The position numbers and the translations under genes are program-made. This document shows positions 19,917-28,807 of a stretch of DNA of 64,000 nucleotides, piece by piece. Numbering within the stretch: position 1 is the stretch's first letter; each line of letters starts with the position of its first letter. The stretch comes from JASHPR01 sp963808705 (GTDB lineage Bacteria > Actinomycetota > Actinomycetes > Streptosporangiales > Streptosporangiaceae). The DNA lies in the NCBI GenBank assembly GCA_963808705.1, contig CAWEHB010000016.1:558001-622000 (forward strand), in the 5' to 3' direction. The notes beneath the pieces are model-generated. The model was not told the origin of the DNA. It saw only the letters and a list, made by a program, of their open reading frames with translations, and searched no databases.

Positions 19917-22487
19917 TCAGGAGCCGTCGCGCAGCACGGCCCCGGTACGCCGGGCGGCCTCGGTCACCGCCGCGTCCCGGGCCGCGCTCACCTCGTCGGC
20001 CGTCAGCGTGCGGTCCGGGGCCCGGAACCGCAGCGTGTACGCCAGCGACTTGCGCCCCTCGCCCGCCTGCTCCCCGGTGTAGACGTCGAACAGGCGCACG
20101 TCCTCCAGCAGCGGGCCGGCGCCGGCCTCGGCCACGCCCAGGGCGAGCGCCGACGCCACGTCCGCGGCCGGCACCGTGTCCGGCACGATGAGCGCCACGT
20201 CCTGCGTGGCCACCGGGTAGCCGGACACCGGCGGGGCCTGCACCGGGCCGCGCCCCGCGGCGGCCGTCTCGATCACGGACAGGTCGAGCTCGGCCGCGCA
20301 GGTGCGCGGCGGCAGCCCGAAGGCCTGGGCCACCCGGGGATGCAGCTCGCCGGCGTGCCCGGCTGCCCACCCACCTCCCCGTCCCCCTGCACTGTCCAGG
20401 TACAGCGCCGCGCACCGGCCCGGGTGCCACGGCTCGTGCTGCGCGGCCTGGACCGTGAACGGCACCCGGCTCACTCCGATCACCTGCCGCGCCGCCTCGA
20501 TAGCGTCGTAGAACGAGGCCAGGCCCGTGCCCCACCAGCCGGACAGCTCGCGGTCGCCCGCGAGCACCACCGCGAGGTGCCGCGGCTGCTCCGGCAGCGC
20601 CGCCTCCAGCATGAGCAGCTCGGCCGGCGTCGGCGCGCGGTCGACGCGCGGGGTCGGCGCGACCCGCGGCTCGCCCGGCTGGGACAGGAAGACCAGGCCC
20701 ATCTCGAACAGGGCCACGTCAGCGAAGCCGCGGCCCAGGTTGCGGCCCAGGACCCGCAGCAGCCCCGGCAGCAGCGTCGTCCGCATCAGCGGCTCCTCAT
20801 CCCGGATCGGGTTGACCAGCCGGGGCGCGCTGCGGCGCGGGTCGTCGGGCCGCAGCTGCATCCGGTCGGCGTCCGCGGCCGAGCCGAACGGGCTGCTCAG
20901 CACCTCCACGTACCCGGATCCGGCCAGGGTGCGCCCGATCGTCCGGCGCAGCCGCTGCGGGTCGGTGAGGCCGCGCCCGGCGGTGGCGCGCGGCATCCGC
21001 ACCGGTATGTTCGCGTAGCCCTCCAGCCGGATGACCTCTTCGGCCAGGTCGCTCGGGTCGGTGAGGTCGGGCCGCCAGGACGGCGGCGCCGCGACGAGGA
21101 GCTGCCCGGCGCGCTCCTGGCTGACCTCGCAGCCGACCTGGCGCAGCCGGCGGGTCACCGTGTCCGGGCCGTAGGCCATCCCGGCCACCTGGTCCGGGTA
21201 GTCCGCGGCCATCGTGATCGAGACCGGCGCCACCTCGGCCGACGCGTGCGTGCAGCCGGGCACCATGGTCCCCCCGGCCAGCGACGCCAGCAGCGACGCG
21301 GCCTTCGCCGACGCACGCAGCGGCAGCTCCCGGTCCACTCCCCGCTCGAACCGGGCCGAGGCCTCGGAGAACAGCCGGTGCCGCCTGCTCATCCGCGCCG
21401 TGCCCGCCGCGGAGAAGTGCGCCGCCTCGATGACCAGGTCGCGCGACTCCTCAGTGATCTCGGTGGCCAGGCCGCCCATGGTCCCGGCCATCGAGATCGG
21501 GCCCGAGGAGTCGGTGATCAGGATGTCGTCGGGGTCCAGGTCCCGGACCACGTGGTCGAGGGTCTCGAGCCGCTCGCCCGAATGAGCCCGCCGGACCACG
21601 ATCGGCCCGGAGAGCCGGTCCCGGTCGAACGCGTGCAGCGGCTGGCCGAGCTCCAGCATCAGGTAGTTGGTGATGTCCACGGCCAGCGACACGCAGCGCA
21701 TCCCGGCCCGGGCCAGCCGGACCCGCATCCACAGCGGGGTCGGCCGCGACACCTGGGCTCCGCGCACCTCGCGCAGCACGAACCGGTCGCAGGCGGTCGG
21801 GTCCGCGATGCTGGCCGGGTACACCTCCGGGTTGACCTCGGCCACGTCCGCGGGCAGGCCGGTGTCCGCGGGGTCGGCGAACTCCGCCCCGAACGCGATC
21901 GCGAGCTCCCGCGCCACCCCCCGGACCGACAGCGCATAGCCCTTGTCCGGGGTCACGTTGATGTCGAGCACATGATCGCGCAGGCCCGCGTAGGTGGCGA
22001 AATCCTCGCCAATGGAGGGGGCCAGTGAAGGGGGAATGGGGAGGCGGGTGGGGGATGGGGCGTCGGGCGGCAGCACCAGGATCCCGGAGTGGTCGTCCCC
22101 GATGCCGAGCTCGGCCGCGGAGCAGATCATCCCCTCCGACATCCGGCCGTAGGCCTGACGGGCGCCGATCTCGAAGCCGCCGGGCAGCACCGAGCCCGGC
22201 AGGGCCAGCGCGACCCGGTCCCCCACGGCGAAGTTCACCGCGCCGCAGATCACGTGCTGCTCGCCGGAGCCCGTGTTCACCCGGACGTACCGGATCGGCT
22301 TCTTGAACTCGGTTAGCTCCTCGATCTCGGCCACCTCGGCCACGACCACGCCGCTGATCTCGTACCCGACGCGCTCGACCGACTCGACCTCCAGGCCGGC
22401 CGCGGTGAGCCGCCGCGCCACCTCGGCGGCGCCGGTGCCCGGCTCGACGGCCGCGCAGGAGAGCAGCCACGACAGCGGAACCCGCAT
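19917..22487 (-). CDS. pheT: Phenylalanyl-tRNA synthetase beta subunit
   Basis: Beta chain of the alpha2-beta2 PheRS; binds tRNA-Phe and edits mischarged tyrosine. 856 residues. Domains in order: N-terminal OB-fold tRNA-binding domain (about 40-155; IRYVRVNTG, HVICGAVNF), B3/B4 editing domain (about 215-400), B5 (about 410-485; the RRLRQVGCEVS region), the catalytic-like core (about 490-690) and the C-terminal FDX-ACB anticodon-binding domain (about 765-856; PVSGYPVATQDVALIV). The ATG at 22487 overlaps the pheS stop by one base (TGATG) with GGAGG upstream. A short Pro-rich insert lies at about 147-160. Confidence 0.96.
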   Translation of the reverse strand: MRVPLSWLLSCAAVEPGTGAAEVARRLTAAGLEVESVERVGYEISGVVVAEVAEIEELTEFKKPIRYVRVNTGSGEQHVICGAVNFAVGDRVALALPGSVLPGGFEIGARQAYGRMSEGMICSAAELGIGDDHSGILVLPPDAPSPTRLPIPPSLAPSIGEDFATYAGLRDHVLDINVTPDKGYALSVRGVARELAIAFGAEFADPADTGLPADVAEVNPEVYPASIADPTACDRFVLREVRGAQVSRPTPLWMRVRLARAGMRCVSLAVDITNYLMLELGQPLHAFDRDRLSGPIVVRRAHSGERLETLDHVVRDLDPDDILITDSSGPISMAGTMGGLATEITEESRDLVIEAAHFSAAGTARMSRRHRLFSEASARFERGVDRELPLRASAKAASLLASLAGGTMVPGCTHASAEVAPVSITMAADYPDQVAGMAYGPDTVTRRLRQVGCEVSQERAGQLLVAAPPSWRPDLTDPSDLAEEVIRLEGYANIPVRMPRATAGRGLTDPQRLRRTIGRTLAGSGYVEVLSSPFGSAADADRMQLRPDDPRRSAPRLVNPIRDEEPLMRTTLLPGLLRVLGRNLGRGFADVALFEMGLVFLSQPGEPRVAPTPRVDRAPTPAELLMLEAALPEQPRHLAVVLAGDRELSGWWGTGLASFYDAIEAARQVIGVSRVPFTVQAAQHEPWHPGRCAALYLDSAGGRGGGWAAGHAGELHPRVAQAFGLPPRTCAAELDLSVIETAAAGRGPVQAPPVSGYPVATQDVALIVPDTVPAADVASALALGVAEAGAGPLLEDVRLFDVYTGEQAGEGRKSLAYTLRFRAPDRTLTADEVSAARDAAVTEAARRTGAVLRDGS

Positions 22488-23668
22488 CACGCCTCCATCC
22501 CGAACGCCCGGCTGAACCGCACGTCGCCCTCGACGGTGTCCCTGATGTCGGTGACCCCGTCCCGGATCATCAGGGTGCGCTCGATGCCCAGCCCGAACGC
22601 GAACCCGCGGTAGCGGTCCGGGTCGATCCCGCAGGCCACCAGCACCCGCGGGTTGACCATGCCCGCGCCCGCGATCTCGATCCAGCCCTGGGACCGGCAG
22701 ACCCGGCAGGGTTCCCCGCCCGGCCGGGTGCCAGTGCCGCGAACACCCGTGCCGCGAACACCCGTGCCGCGAACACCCGTGCCACGGCACACGTGGCACT
22801 CCATCGACACGTCCACGGACGGCTCGGTGAACGGGAAGAAGTCCGGGCGGAGCCTGGTCCGCAGCCCCTCGCCGAACATCGCGTCGACGAAGGCGGTGAT
22901 CGCGCCACGCAGGTCGGCCATGGTCAGCCCCTCGTCCACGGCCAGGCCCTCGATCTGGTGGAACACCGGGCTGTGCGTGGCGTCCAGCGTGTCGCTGCGG
23001 AAGCACTTGCCCGGGCTGACCACGTACAGCGGCAGCGGCCGGGTCAGCATGGCCCGGATCTGCACCGGCGAGGTGTGCGTGCGCAGCACCACGCCCGAAC
23101 GTGCTCCGCCGGGGTTGGCCGCGCTGGCCGGGCCGGCCACGAAGAACGTGTCCTGCGTCTCCCGGGCCGGGTGGTCGGGCGGGAAGTTCAGGGCGTCGAA
23201 GTTGTACCACTCGTCCTCGACCTCGGGGCCCTCGGCGATCTCGTAGCCCATGGCCACGAACACGTCGGCCAGCCGCTCGGCCACCGTGGTCACCGGGTGC
23301 CGGGCGCCGGCCGGCTGGCGGCCCCACGGGAGCGTGACGTCGGCGGCCTCCTCGACCAGGACCCTGACGTCGCGTTCTGACTCCAAAACGTCCTGCCGGG
23401 CGGCGAGGGCGGCCCGTATCGCGGCACGCGCGGCGCCGACCCGCTTGCCCGCCTCGGCCCGGGCGGCGGGCGGCAGCGCCCCGATCTCGGCGTTGGCCAG
23501 CGTGATCGGCGCCCGGTCGCCGGCGTGGGCCAGCCGGGCCGCCTTCAGCTCGTCGAGGTCCGCGGCCTTGGCGATGGCGGCCAGCGCGTCGCCGAGCATG
23601 CGCTGAACCTCCTCGGGCGACAGCGCGGTCACCGGCACGGGGTCATAACTCTTGTTCGGTGCGGACAT
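22487..23668 (-). CDS. pheS: Phenylalanyl-tRNA synthetase alpha subunit
   Basis: Catalytic alpha chain of PheRS, a class II synthetase. 393 residues from ATG 23668 (AGGAG ten bases upstream; a GTG at 23692 is an alternative). An N-terminal coiled coil (about 20-95) precedes the catalytic domain with EVEDEWYNFDALNFP, LRTHTSPVQIRAM and CFRSDTLDATHSPVFHQ; motif 3 lies in GFAFGLGIERTLM. An unusual cysteine-rich loop (about 289-320; CHVC then CRVC) contains a five-residue VRGTG repeat. Translationally coupled to pheT. No T-box was seen in the 103 bases upstream. Confidence 0.96.
   Translation of the reverse strand: MSAPNKSYDPVPVTALSPEEVQRMLGDALAAIAKAADLDELKAARLAHAGDRAPITLANAEIGALPPAARAEAGKRVGAARAAIRAALAARQDVLESERDVRVLVEEAADVTLPWGRQPAGARHPVTTVAERLADVFVAMGYEIAEGPEVEDEWYNFDALNFPPDHPARETQDTFFVAGPASAANPGGARSGVVLRTHTSPVQIRAMLTRPLPLYVVSPGKCFRSDTLDATHSPVFHQIEGLAVDEGLTMADLRGAITAFVDAMFGEGLRTRLRPDFFPFTEPSVDVSMECHVCRGTGVRGTGVRGTGVRGTGTRPGGEPCRVCRSQGWIEIAGAGMVNPRVLVACGIDPDRYRGFAFGLGIERTLMIRDGVTDIRDTVEGDVRFSRAFGMEA
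22734..22778 (-). repeat. 15-bp tandem repeat within pheS
   Basis: Three exact copies of GTGCCGCGAACACCC (starts 22734, 22749, 22764). On the coding strand this gives tandem VRGTG residues between two Cys pairs of the PheS alpha chain. The repeat keeps the frame. Confidence 0.85.
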
Positions 23669-23771
23669 GGCCTGCTGCTCTCCTGCGATCACCGATGGTT
23701 TTCGGAACGAACCGTCCGGGCGCAGACATCCCTGGCCAGACGGCCGCGGTGCGCCGCTGCGGGCCCGCCGG

Positions 23772-24938
23772 TCAGCCGAAGTCGGGGGCGCCGGCGGGCA
23801 TCGTAAATCGGAACTCGGCCCCGCCGCCGGGCGCCTGGTGCACGGCGATCGTGCCGCCGTGCGCCTCGACCAGGCCCTTCACGATGAACAGGCCAAGACC
23901 CGCCCCGCCGCGGCGCTTGACCCGCCAGAACTGCCGGAACACCCGCGGCGCGAACTCGGGCGCGATGCCCTGCCCCTGGTCGCGGACGGAGACCGCCACG
24001 CCAGGAGCGTTCCCGGTCCGGGCCGGCTCCACCATGATGGTTACCGTACCAGCCCCGTGCCGGACCGCGTTCTCGATGAGGTTGGCCAGGATCTGGAAGA
24101 TCTTGTCCGCGTCCAGCCAGGTCTCCGGCAGCCCGTCGCTGGCCTCCAGCCGGAACCGGTCCTCCGATTCCCCGGCCGCGACCCGGCCCGCGATGACCCT
24201 CCTGGCCTGCGCCGGGATATCGACGAGCTCGCGGTGCACCTCGATCCGGCCCGACTCGATCCGGGACACGTCGAGCAGCTCGGTGATCAGCCTGGTCACC
24301 CGGTCCGCATCGGAGTTGACCGTCTCCAGCATCACCAGCTTCTGGTCGTCGGTGAACCGCGGCCACTTGGCCAGCAGCGTCGCGGTGAAGCCCTTGACGC
24401 TGGTCAGCGGCGAGCGCAGCTCGTGGGCCACGGTGGAGACCAGGTCGGCGCGGCTGCGCTCGGCGCGGGAGCGCTGCTGCGTGTCCCGCATCGTGATGGT
24501 CAGGCGGCGGACCGCGCCCGGCTGATGCTGGCGTCCCTCGTCCGCGCTCCAGTCCCGCACGTAGCCCATGCTGACTAGCAGCTCGGTCCCGTCCGGCAGG
24601 TACAGCGACCGCTCGGGATGCCTGCTGCGCGTGCACAGGCCGTGGTACGGCTGCGTCTGCGCCCACCAGCAGCGGTCGTCGGCGTCCACGAGCGGGAGCA
24701 CCTGCCGCACGTCCCGGCCGAGCGCGGCGGACGCGGGGATCCGGGTGAGCCGCGAGGCGGCCCGGTTGAACACCGTGACCTCGCCCGCGTGGTCCGCGAT
24801 CACCAGGCCGTCGGGCAGGTCATCGGCGTGGACCAGCCCGTCGGCACGCTCCGGGGCAGGGCCGGGCGCGCTGGCCGCCGGGGTGGCGAGGGCGTCGCCC
24901 GCCGCCTCGGCTGCCTGTCCCGGCATGATCCTGTCCAC
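23772..24938 (-). CDS. PAS-domain sensor histidine kinase (orphan)
   Basis: A 388-residue soluble histidine kinase. The N-terminal 30 residues are Ala/Pro-rich; a PAS-like domain follows (about 35-150; GLVIADHAGEVTVFNRAASRL). HisKA has the phosphorylated His at about 172 in VAHELRSPLTS; HATPase has the N box NLIENAVRHG, G1 DQGQGI and G2 GGAGLGLFIV. No membrane segment is visible, so the signal is probably cytosolic. No response regulator lies nearby. The same gene sits between the SpoU methyltransferase and pheS in Streptomyces, so the position is conserved. Start GTG 24938, or ATG at 24926. Confidence 0.9.
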   Translation of the reverse strand: MDRIMPGQAAEAAGDALATPAASAPGPAPERADGLVHADDLPDGLVIADHAGEVTVFNRAASRLTRIPASAALGRDVRQVLPLVDADDRCWWAQTQPYHGLCTRSRHPERSLYLPDGTELLVSMGYVRDWSADEGRQHQPGAVRRLTITMRDTQQRSRAERSRADLVSTVAHELRSPLTSVKGFTATLLAKWPRFTDDQKLVMLETVNSDADRVTRLITELLDVSRIESGRIEVHRELVDIPAQARRVIAGRVAAGESEDRFRLEASDGLPETWLDADKIFQILANLIENAVRHGAGTVTIMVEPARTGNAPGVAVSVRDQGQGIAPEFAPRVFRQFWRVKRRGGAGLGLFIVKGLVEAHGGTIAVHQAPGGGAEFRFTMPAGAPDFG

Positions 24939-25171
24939 TCGAACGCCGCCTCCACCCGGCCCGTTCCTGCCTGCGCCTGCCCCGGGCTGCCCTGCCGTCC
25001 GGCCCGCGGTTCCGGGGGTATCCGCGGGCCGGCGCCGCCGCGCCCGCAGCCGGACGGCGGTAACGCCGGCCAGAGCTACTCATGACGCAACGTGATCAGA
25101 TCAGACTCTAGCGCGTCCGGAACGCTGTGCGGCACCCCGAGGCGGCCTGAGAATGCTAACGGTTGCAGGAA

Positions 25172-26050
25172 TCAGCCCGCGGGTGCCGAAGTCCGCGCCC
25201 GGCTGCTGCGCTGGGCACGGGCGGACGCGTACAGGCAGACCGCCGCGGCGGCGGCCAGGTTCAGGCTCTCCGCCCGGCCGTAGATGGGCACGGCGACGGC
25301 CTCGTCGGCCAGCGCCAGCAGCTCGCCGGGCAGCCCCCAGGCCTCGTTGCCGAACAGCCACGCGGTGGGGCCCGCGAGCCCGTGGCCCGGGTCGGGGTCG
25401 TCGAGTTCCCGCCCCGCGCTGCCGTCGGCCGCGAGGATCCGCAGCCCGGCCCGGCGCAGCGCCGCCGCCGCCTGCCGGAGCGGGGCGCCGACCACGACCG
25501 GCAGGTGGAACAGGCTGCCCGCGGAGGCCCGCACGCACTTGCTGTTGTAGGGGTCGACCGACGCGTCGGAGAACACCACCCCGTCCGCGCCCGCCGCGTC
25601 CGCGGTGCGCAGCACGGTCCCCGCGTTCCCGGGGTCGCGGACGTTGGCCAGCAACACCACCAGCCGGGGCACGGCGGCAGTCAGCCGCTCCATCGGCACG
25701 TCGACGAACCGGCACACGGCGAGCAGGCCCTGCGGTGTGACGGTCTGCGCGAGTTCCGCCATCACCTCCCCGCTGATGGCGTGCACGGCCGCGCCGCGCC
25801 CGGCCGCCTGCTCGATCAGCTCGCCGTACCGGGACCGGGCGGGCGCGGTGACGAACAGCTCGGTGACCAGCCCGGCGCCCGCGGCCTCCCGCGCGCCCGG
25901 TTCACCCGGCCAGCCCAGGGCCTCCCGCACCGCCTGCGAGCCCTCGGCGAGAAAAAGCCGCGTGCGCTGCCGGGCCGAGCGCCTGGCGAGCTGCCGGGCG
26001 GCCTTGACCCGGGGCGACCGGATGCTGGTGACCTCGCTCCCGGTGATCAC
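25172..26050 (-). CDS. SpoU/TrmH-family RNA 2'-O-methyltransferase
   Basis: AdoMet-dependent 2'-O-ribose methyltransferase of the SPOUT class, probably acting on 23S rRNA. 292 residues from GTG 26050, 23 bases after rplT. An N-terminal substrate-binding domain (RTRLFLAEGSQAVREAL) is followed by the catalytic domain: motif 1 with the conserved Asn/Arg in LLANVRDPGNAGTVLRTA, motif 2 in WLFGNEAWGL and motif 3 in VPIYGRAESLNLAAAAA, which form the knotted AdoMet site. Further similarity in the open frame upstream is absent because it overlaps rplT. Exact target nucleotide cannot be told. Confidence 0.9.
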   Translation of the reverse strand: MITGSEVTSIRSPRVKAARQLARRSARQRTRLFLAEGSQAVREALGWPGEPGAREAAGAGLVTELFVTAPARSRYGELIEQAAGRGAAVHAISGEVMAELAQTVTPQGLLAVCRFVDVPMERLTAAVPRLVVLLANVRDPGNAGTVLRTADAAGADGVVFSDASVDPYNSKCVRASAGSLFHLPVVVGAPLRQAAAALRRAGLRILAADGSAGRELDDPDPGHGLAGPTAWLFGNEAWGLPGELLALADEAVAVPIYGRAESLNLAAAAAVCLYASARAQRSSRARTSAPAG

Positions 26051-26073
26051 GTCGCCCGCGACAGCTGCCTGGC

Positions 26074-26469
26074 TCAGGCGGCTTCGGTGTCCGCGGCCTG
26101 GTCGTTGACGTTCGCGGGCAGCGCCTTCCTGGCCACCTCGACCAGCGCGGAGAAGGCCGGCGGGTCGGCCACCGCGAGCTCGGCGAGCATCCGGCGGTCG
26201 ACGTCCACGCCCGCGATCTTCAGCCCCTGGATGAACCTGTTGTAGGTCATGCCGTCGGCTCGCGCCGCGGCATTGATGCGCTGGATCCACAGCCGCCGGA
26301 AGGCTCCCTTGCGGTCCTTGCGGTCGCGGTAGGCGTAGGCCATCGAGTGGAGCGTCTGCTCCTTGGCCTTGCGGTACAGGCGGGATCGCTGTCCACGGTA
26401 GCCACTGGCCCGCTCGAGGACGACCCGGCGCTTCTTGTGGGCGTTGACCGCCCGCTTCACGCGTGCCAT
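26074..26469 (-). CDS. rplT: 50S ribosomal protein L20
   Basis: Early-assembly 23S rRNA-binding protein. 131 residues: MARVKRAVNAHKKRR start, SGYRGQRSRLYRKAKEQ and YAYRDRKDRKGAFRRLWI are classic L20 signatures; the C-terminal tail after residue 115 is a short acidic extension. Third gene of infC-rpmI-rplT. In several bacteria L20 represses this operon by binding the leader; see the structured leader near 27591. Confidence 0.98.
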   Translation of the reverse strand: MARVKRAVNAHKKRRVVLERASGYRGQRSRLYRKAKEQTLHSMAYAYRDRKDRKGAFRRLWIQRINAAARADGMTYNRFIQGLKIAGVDVDRRMLAELAVADPPAFSALVEVARKALPANVNDQAADTEAA

Positions 26470-26496
26470 TTCTTCGACTCCCTTAAGCGGGCCGGG

Positions 26497-26691
26497 TCAC
26501 TTGCCCAGCAGTCTCTTCATCTTCTTCAGGTCAGCGGGCGAGACCAGCGCCTCGTCCTTGAGGCGGCGGGTGCGCGTGCTCGGCTTGTGCTCGAGATAGT
26601 GTGCGCGGTTGGCCCGGCGGCGCATGACCTTGCCGGTACCGGTCAGCCGGAAGCGCTTGCCGGCACCGCTGTGCGTCTTCATCTTCGGCAT
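26497..26691 (-). CDS. rpmI: 50S ribosomal protein L35
   Basis: Small basic 50S protein, 64 residues, starting MPKMKTHSGAGKRF and ending KMKRLLGK, both diagnostic. The ATG at 26691 has GGAG nine bases upstream. The open frame continues upstream to 26787 but without family similarity. It lies between infC and rplT. Confidence 0.98.
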   Translation of the reverse strand: MPKMKTHSGAGKRFRLTGTGKVMRRRANRAHYLEHKPSTRTRRLKDEALVSPADLKKMKRLLGK

Positions 26692-26824
26692 GTCGCCGTC
26701 GTCTCCGTTTCCCTGGCGTGCCGCCGGCCCGGGCCCTTCCCGGTGCCTTCGGCACGTGTTTGTTAACGCTAACGTGCCCTGCGGCACGCGCTTGGCCGAC
26801 GTGACGGGCCGCTGGGCCCGCCGG

Positions 26825-27508
26825 TCAGATCGCCGTTGGTGCGTCCGCCGCTCCCTGCTCGGCGGGTTCGGCGGCCGCTACCGCCGGCCCGGGCCCGTTG
26901 TCCCTGGCCCCGCGCGGCGGCGGTACCGGCCGGTCGGCGTTGCCCTGGGCGCGGGGTCCGGGCCGGGGCGCCGCGCGGTCGGCCTTGGTGTCCGGCTTCC
27001 GCTTGTGCGGCCCGATAACCATGATCATGTTCCGGCCGTCCTGCTTCGGCTGTGACTCGACGAAGCCCAGTTCTTCGACATCGCCGGCCAGCCGCTGCAG
27101 CAGCCGGTAGCCGAGGTCCGGCCGGGACTGCTCGCGTCCCCTGAACATGATAGTTACCTTGACCTTGTCCCCCTGCCGCAGGAACCGCTCGACGTGGCCC
27201 TTCTTGGTCCCGTAGTCATGCGGGTCTATCTTCGGCCGGAGCTTGATCTCCTTGATGACGGTCTGCGCCTGGTGCTTGCGTGACTCTCTGGCCTTGAGCG
27301 CCGACTCGTACTTGAACTTGCCGTAGTCCATGAGCTTGGCGACCGGCGGCCGCGCCGTCGGGGCGACTTCGACCAGGTCCAGGTCTGCCTCCTGGGCCAG
27401 CCGGAGCGCGTCGTTGATGGCGACTATGCCGACCTGCTCACCGTTCGGCCCGACGAGCCGTACTTCGGGCACGCGGATACGTTCGTTGATACGGGGTTCA
27501 GTGCTGAT
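26825..27508 (-). CDS. infC: Translation initiation factor IF-3, probable AUC start
   Basis: Binds the 30S subunit, prevents premature 50S joining and checks start codon and initiator tRNA. 227 residues. The N-domain (about 5-75; STEPRINERIRVPEVRLVG), linker helix and C-domain (about 85-170; EIKLRPKIDPHDYGTKKGHV) are complete; a Pro/Arg/Ala-rich tail of about 55 residues follows. The family N-terminus coincides with an ATC codon at 27508, preceded by AAGGAGG. A rare AUU/AUC start is known for infC and allows IF3 to repress itself. An in-frame GTG at 27526 is the alternative. Confidence 0.95.
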   Translation of the reverse strand: MSTEPRINERIRVPEVRLVGPNGEQVGIVAINDALRLAQEADLDLVEVAPTARPPVAKLMDYGKFKYESALKARESRKHQAQTVIKEIKLRPKIDPHDYGTKKGHVERFLRQGDKVKVTIMFRGREQSRPDLGYRLLQRLAGDVEELGFVESQPKQDGRNMIMVIGPHKRKPDTKADRAAPRPGPRAQGNADRPVPPPRGARDNGPGPAVAAAEPAEQGAADAPTAI

Positions 27509-27876
27509 GTGACCTCCTTGTGTCACTCTCCCCGCCGCGGGACCTCCCCGCGCGCGGGCTGCGACCTTCGGCAGGACCTGACATGGGAAAGGCCCCGCAT
27601 CGCATGCATGCAGGGCCACCATGACGCGGCGCCCAGAACCTGGCCACGCCCGGATCCGGTCCGCCACGTAACGCCCGCCGCCGCCGCGGCTGTCCCGCGA
27701 CGGTGCCGGTGCGCCCGGCCAGGCTGGCCGGCTCGTGAGCCTGCCAGCCGCCGGCCAGCCCCTAAGGGAACTGCCCGGCTGTACCCGCCAGCTACCGCGC
27801 TGGCCAGGTGGGAGGTGGCCGTAAGTGGTCCTCCGCTTGCACGTCCGGCACGCGGTGCGCCGGACTGGTCGTCTCG
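27509..27876 (-). promoter_or_regulatory. Long infC leader
   Basis: Between the predicted promoter (27880-27907) and the infC start lie about 370 bases with no gene. They hold a terminator-like hairpin at 27591-27617 and several weaker GC-rich stems. An ATG at 27622 opens a short frame in phase with infC (beginning MVALHACDAGPF) that runs across the hairpin. The arrangement suggests transcriptional attenuation or ribosomal-protein control; the mechanism is not visible. Confidence 0.5.
27591..27617 (-). terminator. Terminator-like hairpin in the infC leader
   Basis: Minus strand: GGCCCTGCAT, loop GCATGCG, ATGCGGGGCC, then TTTCCC. The stem is 10 bp with one G-U pair. Located 83 bases before the infC start, it could act as an attenuator for infC-rpmI-rplT. 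Confidence 0.55.
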
Positions 27877-27879
27877 GAC

Positions 27880-27907
27880 AGGGTAACGCATTCCGGGACC
27901 GTTGTAA
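27880..27907 (-). promoter_or_regulatory. Predicted infC promoter
   Basis: Minus strand: -35 TTACAA (27902-27907), 16-bp spacer, -10 TACCCT (27880-27885), just downstream of the aroE stop. Matches the actinobacterial TAnnnT -10 pattern and explains why infC has its own leader. Prediction only. Confidence 0.45.
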
Positions 27908-27948
27908 TCCCGCCGCGGGGGCAGGCAGCAGGTCAGGCAGGGCATCGG

Positions 27949-28797
27949 TCAGGTCACGGGCGGGCCTGCGGCGCCGTCCGCCCGGCGCCGCAGTTCAGCG
28001 AGGCCAGCCCGGCGCATCGCGGCGGTCGGCGCCGCGCGGGCCGTCATCAGCTCCACCTGCCGGGCCGCCTGGTGCAGCAGCAACTCGAAGCCGCCGATCA
28101 CGACCGCCCCGGTCTGCTCCGCGGCGGCGGCCAGCCCGGTGGGCCAGGGGTGGTAGACCACATCGAGCACCGCGGCGGGGACGAGATCCCCGTGGAGTAC
28201 CTGCTGCGCGTAGGCATCGGCGGCCCCGGCCGGAACCGTCGAGATCAGCAGGTGCCAGCTCCCGGCCGGGCCTCCCGGGCCGAAGCCGGCCAGCCGGACG
28301 GTCATGCCGAGCCGGCCCGCCGCGGCCAGCAGTTCCCCGGCCCGGGCCGGATCCCGGACGACCGCCGTGACCTCCCCCGCGCCGAACCCGCGCACGGCGG
28401 CGAGCGCGGAGCAGGCGGTCGCCCCGGCGCCGAGGATCAGCACCGGCCCCGAGCCGGACACGCCCGCCGCGGCCAGGGCCGTGATCATGCCGGGCACGTC
28501 GGTGTTGTGCCCGTGCCTGGCGCCGGCCGCGAAGATGACCGTATTGGCGGCGCCCACGTCGGCCGCGAGCGGCTCGGTCACATCGAGCAGCGGCAGCACG
28601 GCCCGCTTCAGCGGCATGGTCAGGGACAGGCCCGCCCAGTCCGGGCCGCAGCCGCCCAGCACGTCAGGCAGCCGCGCCTCGTCGCACTCGATCGCCTCGT
28701 AGGTCCAGCCCGCCAGGCCCAGCGCCTGGTACGCCGCCCGGTGCAGCGCCGGCGACAGCGAGTGGCCTACCGGCGAGCCGAGCACCGCGGCTCTCAT
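27949..28797 (-). CDS. aroE: Shikimate dehydrogenase
   Basis: NADPH-dependent reduction of 3-dehydroshikimate to shikimate in aromatic amino acid synthesis. 282 residues. Substrate-binding SLSPALH (13-19), catalytic Lys 64 in TMPLK, Asn 85 in ANT and Asp 100 in HNTD; nucleotide-binding GAGATA follows. ATG start, GAGG eight bases upstream, 10 bases after the mltG stop. Member of the alaS-ruvX-mltG-aroE run conserved in actinobacteria. Confidence 0.94.
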   Translation of the reverse strand: MRAAVLGSPVGHSLSPALHRAAYQALGLAGWTYEAIECDEARLPDVLGGCGPDWAGLSLTMPLKRAVLPLLDVTEPLAADVGAANTVIFAAGARHGHNTDVPGMITALAAAGVSGSGPVLILGAGATACSALAAVRGFGAGEVTAVVRDPARAGELLAAAGRLGMTVRLAGFGPGGPAGSWHLLISTVPAGAADAYAQQVLHGDLVPAAVLDVVYHPWPTGLAAAAEQTGAVVIGGFELLLHQAARQVELMTARAAPTAAMRRAGLAELRRRADGAAGPPVT

Positions 28798-28807
28798 CGA
28801 GCCGGCC

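Noticed and set aside
23669..23771. T-box or attenuator upstream of pheS
   Set aside because: Only 103 bases, no T-box consensus, no Phe-rich leader peptide.
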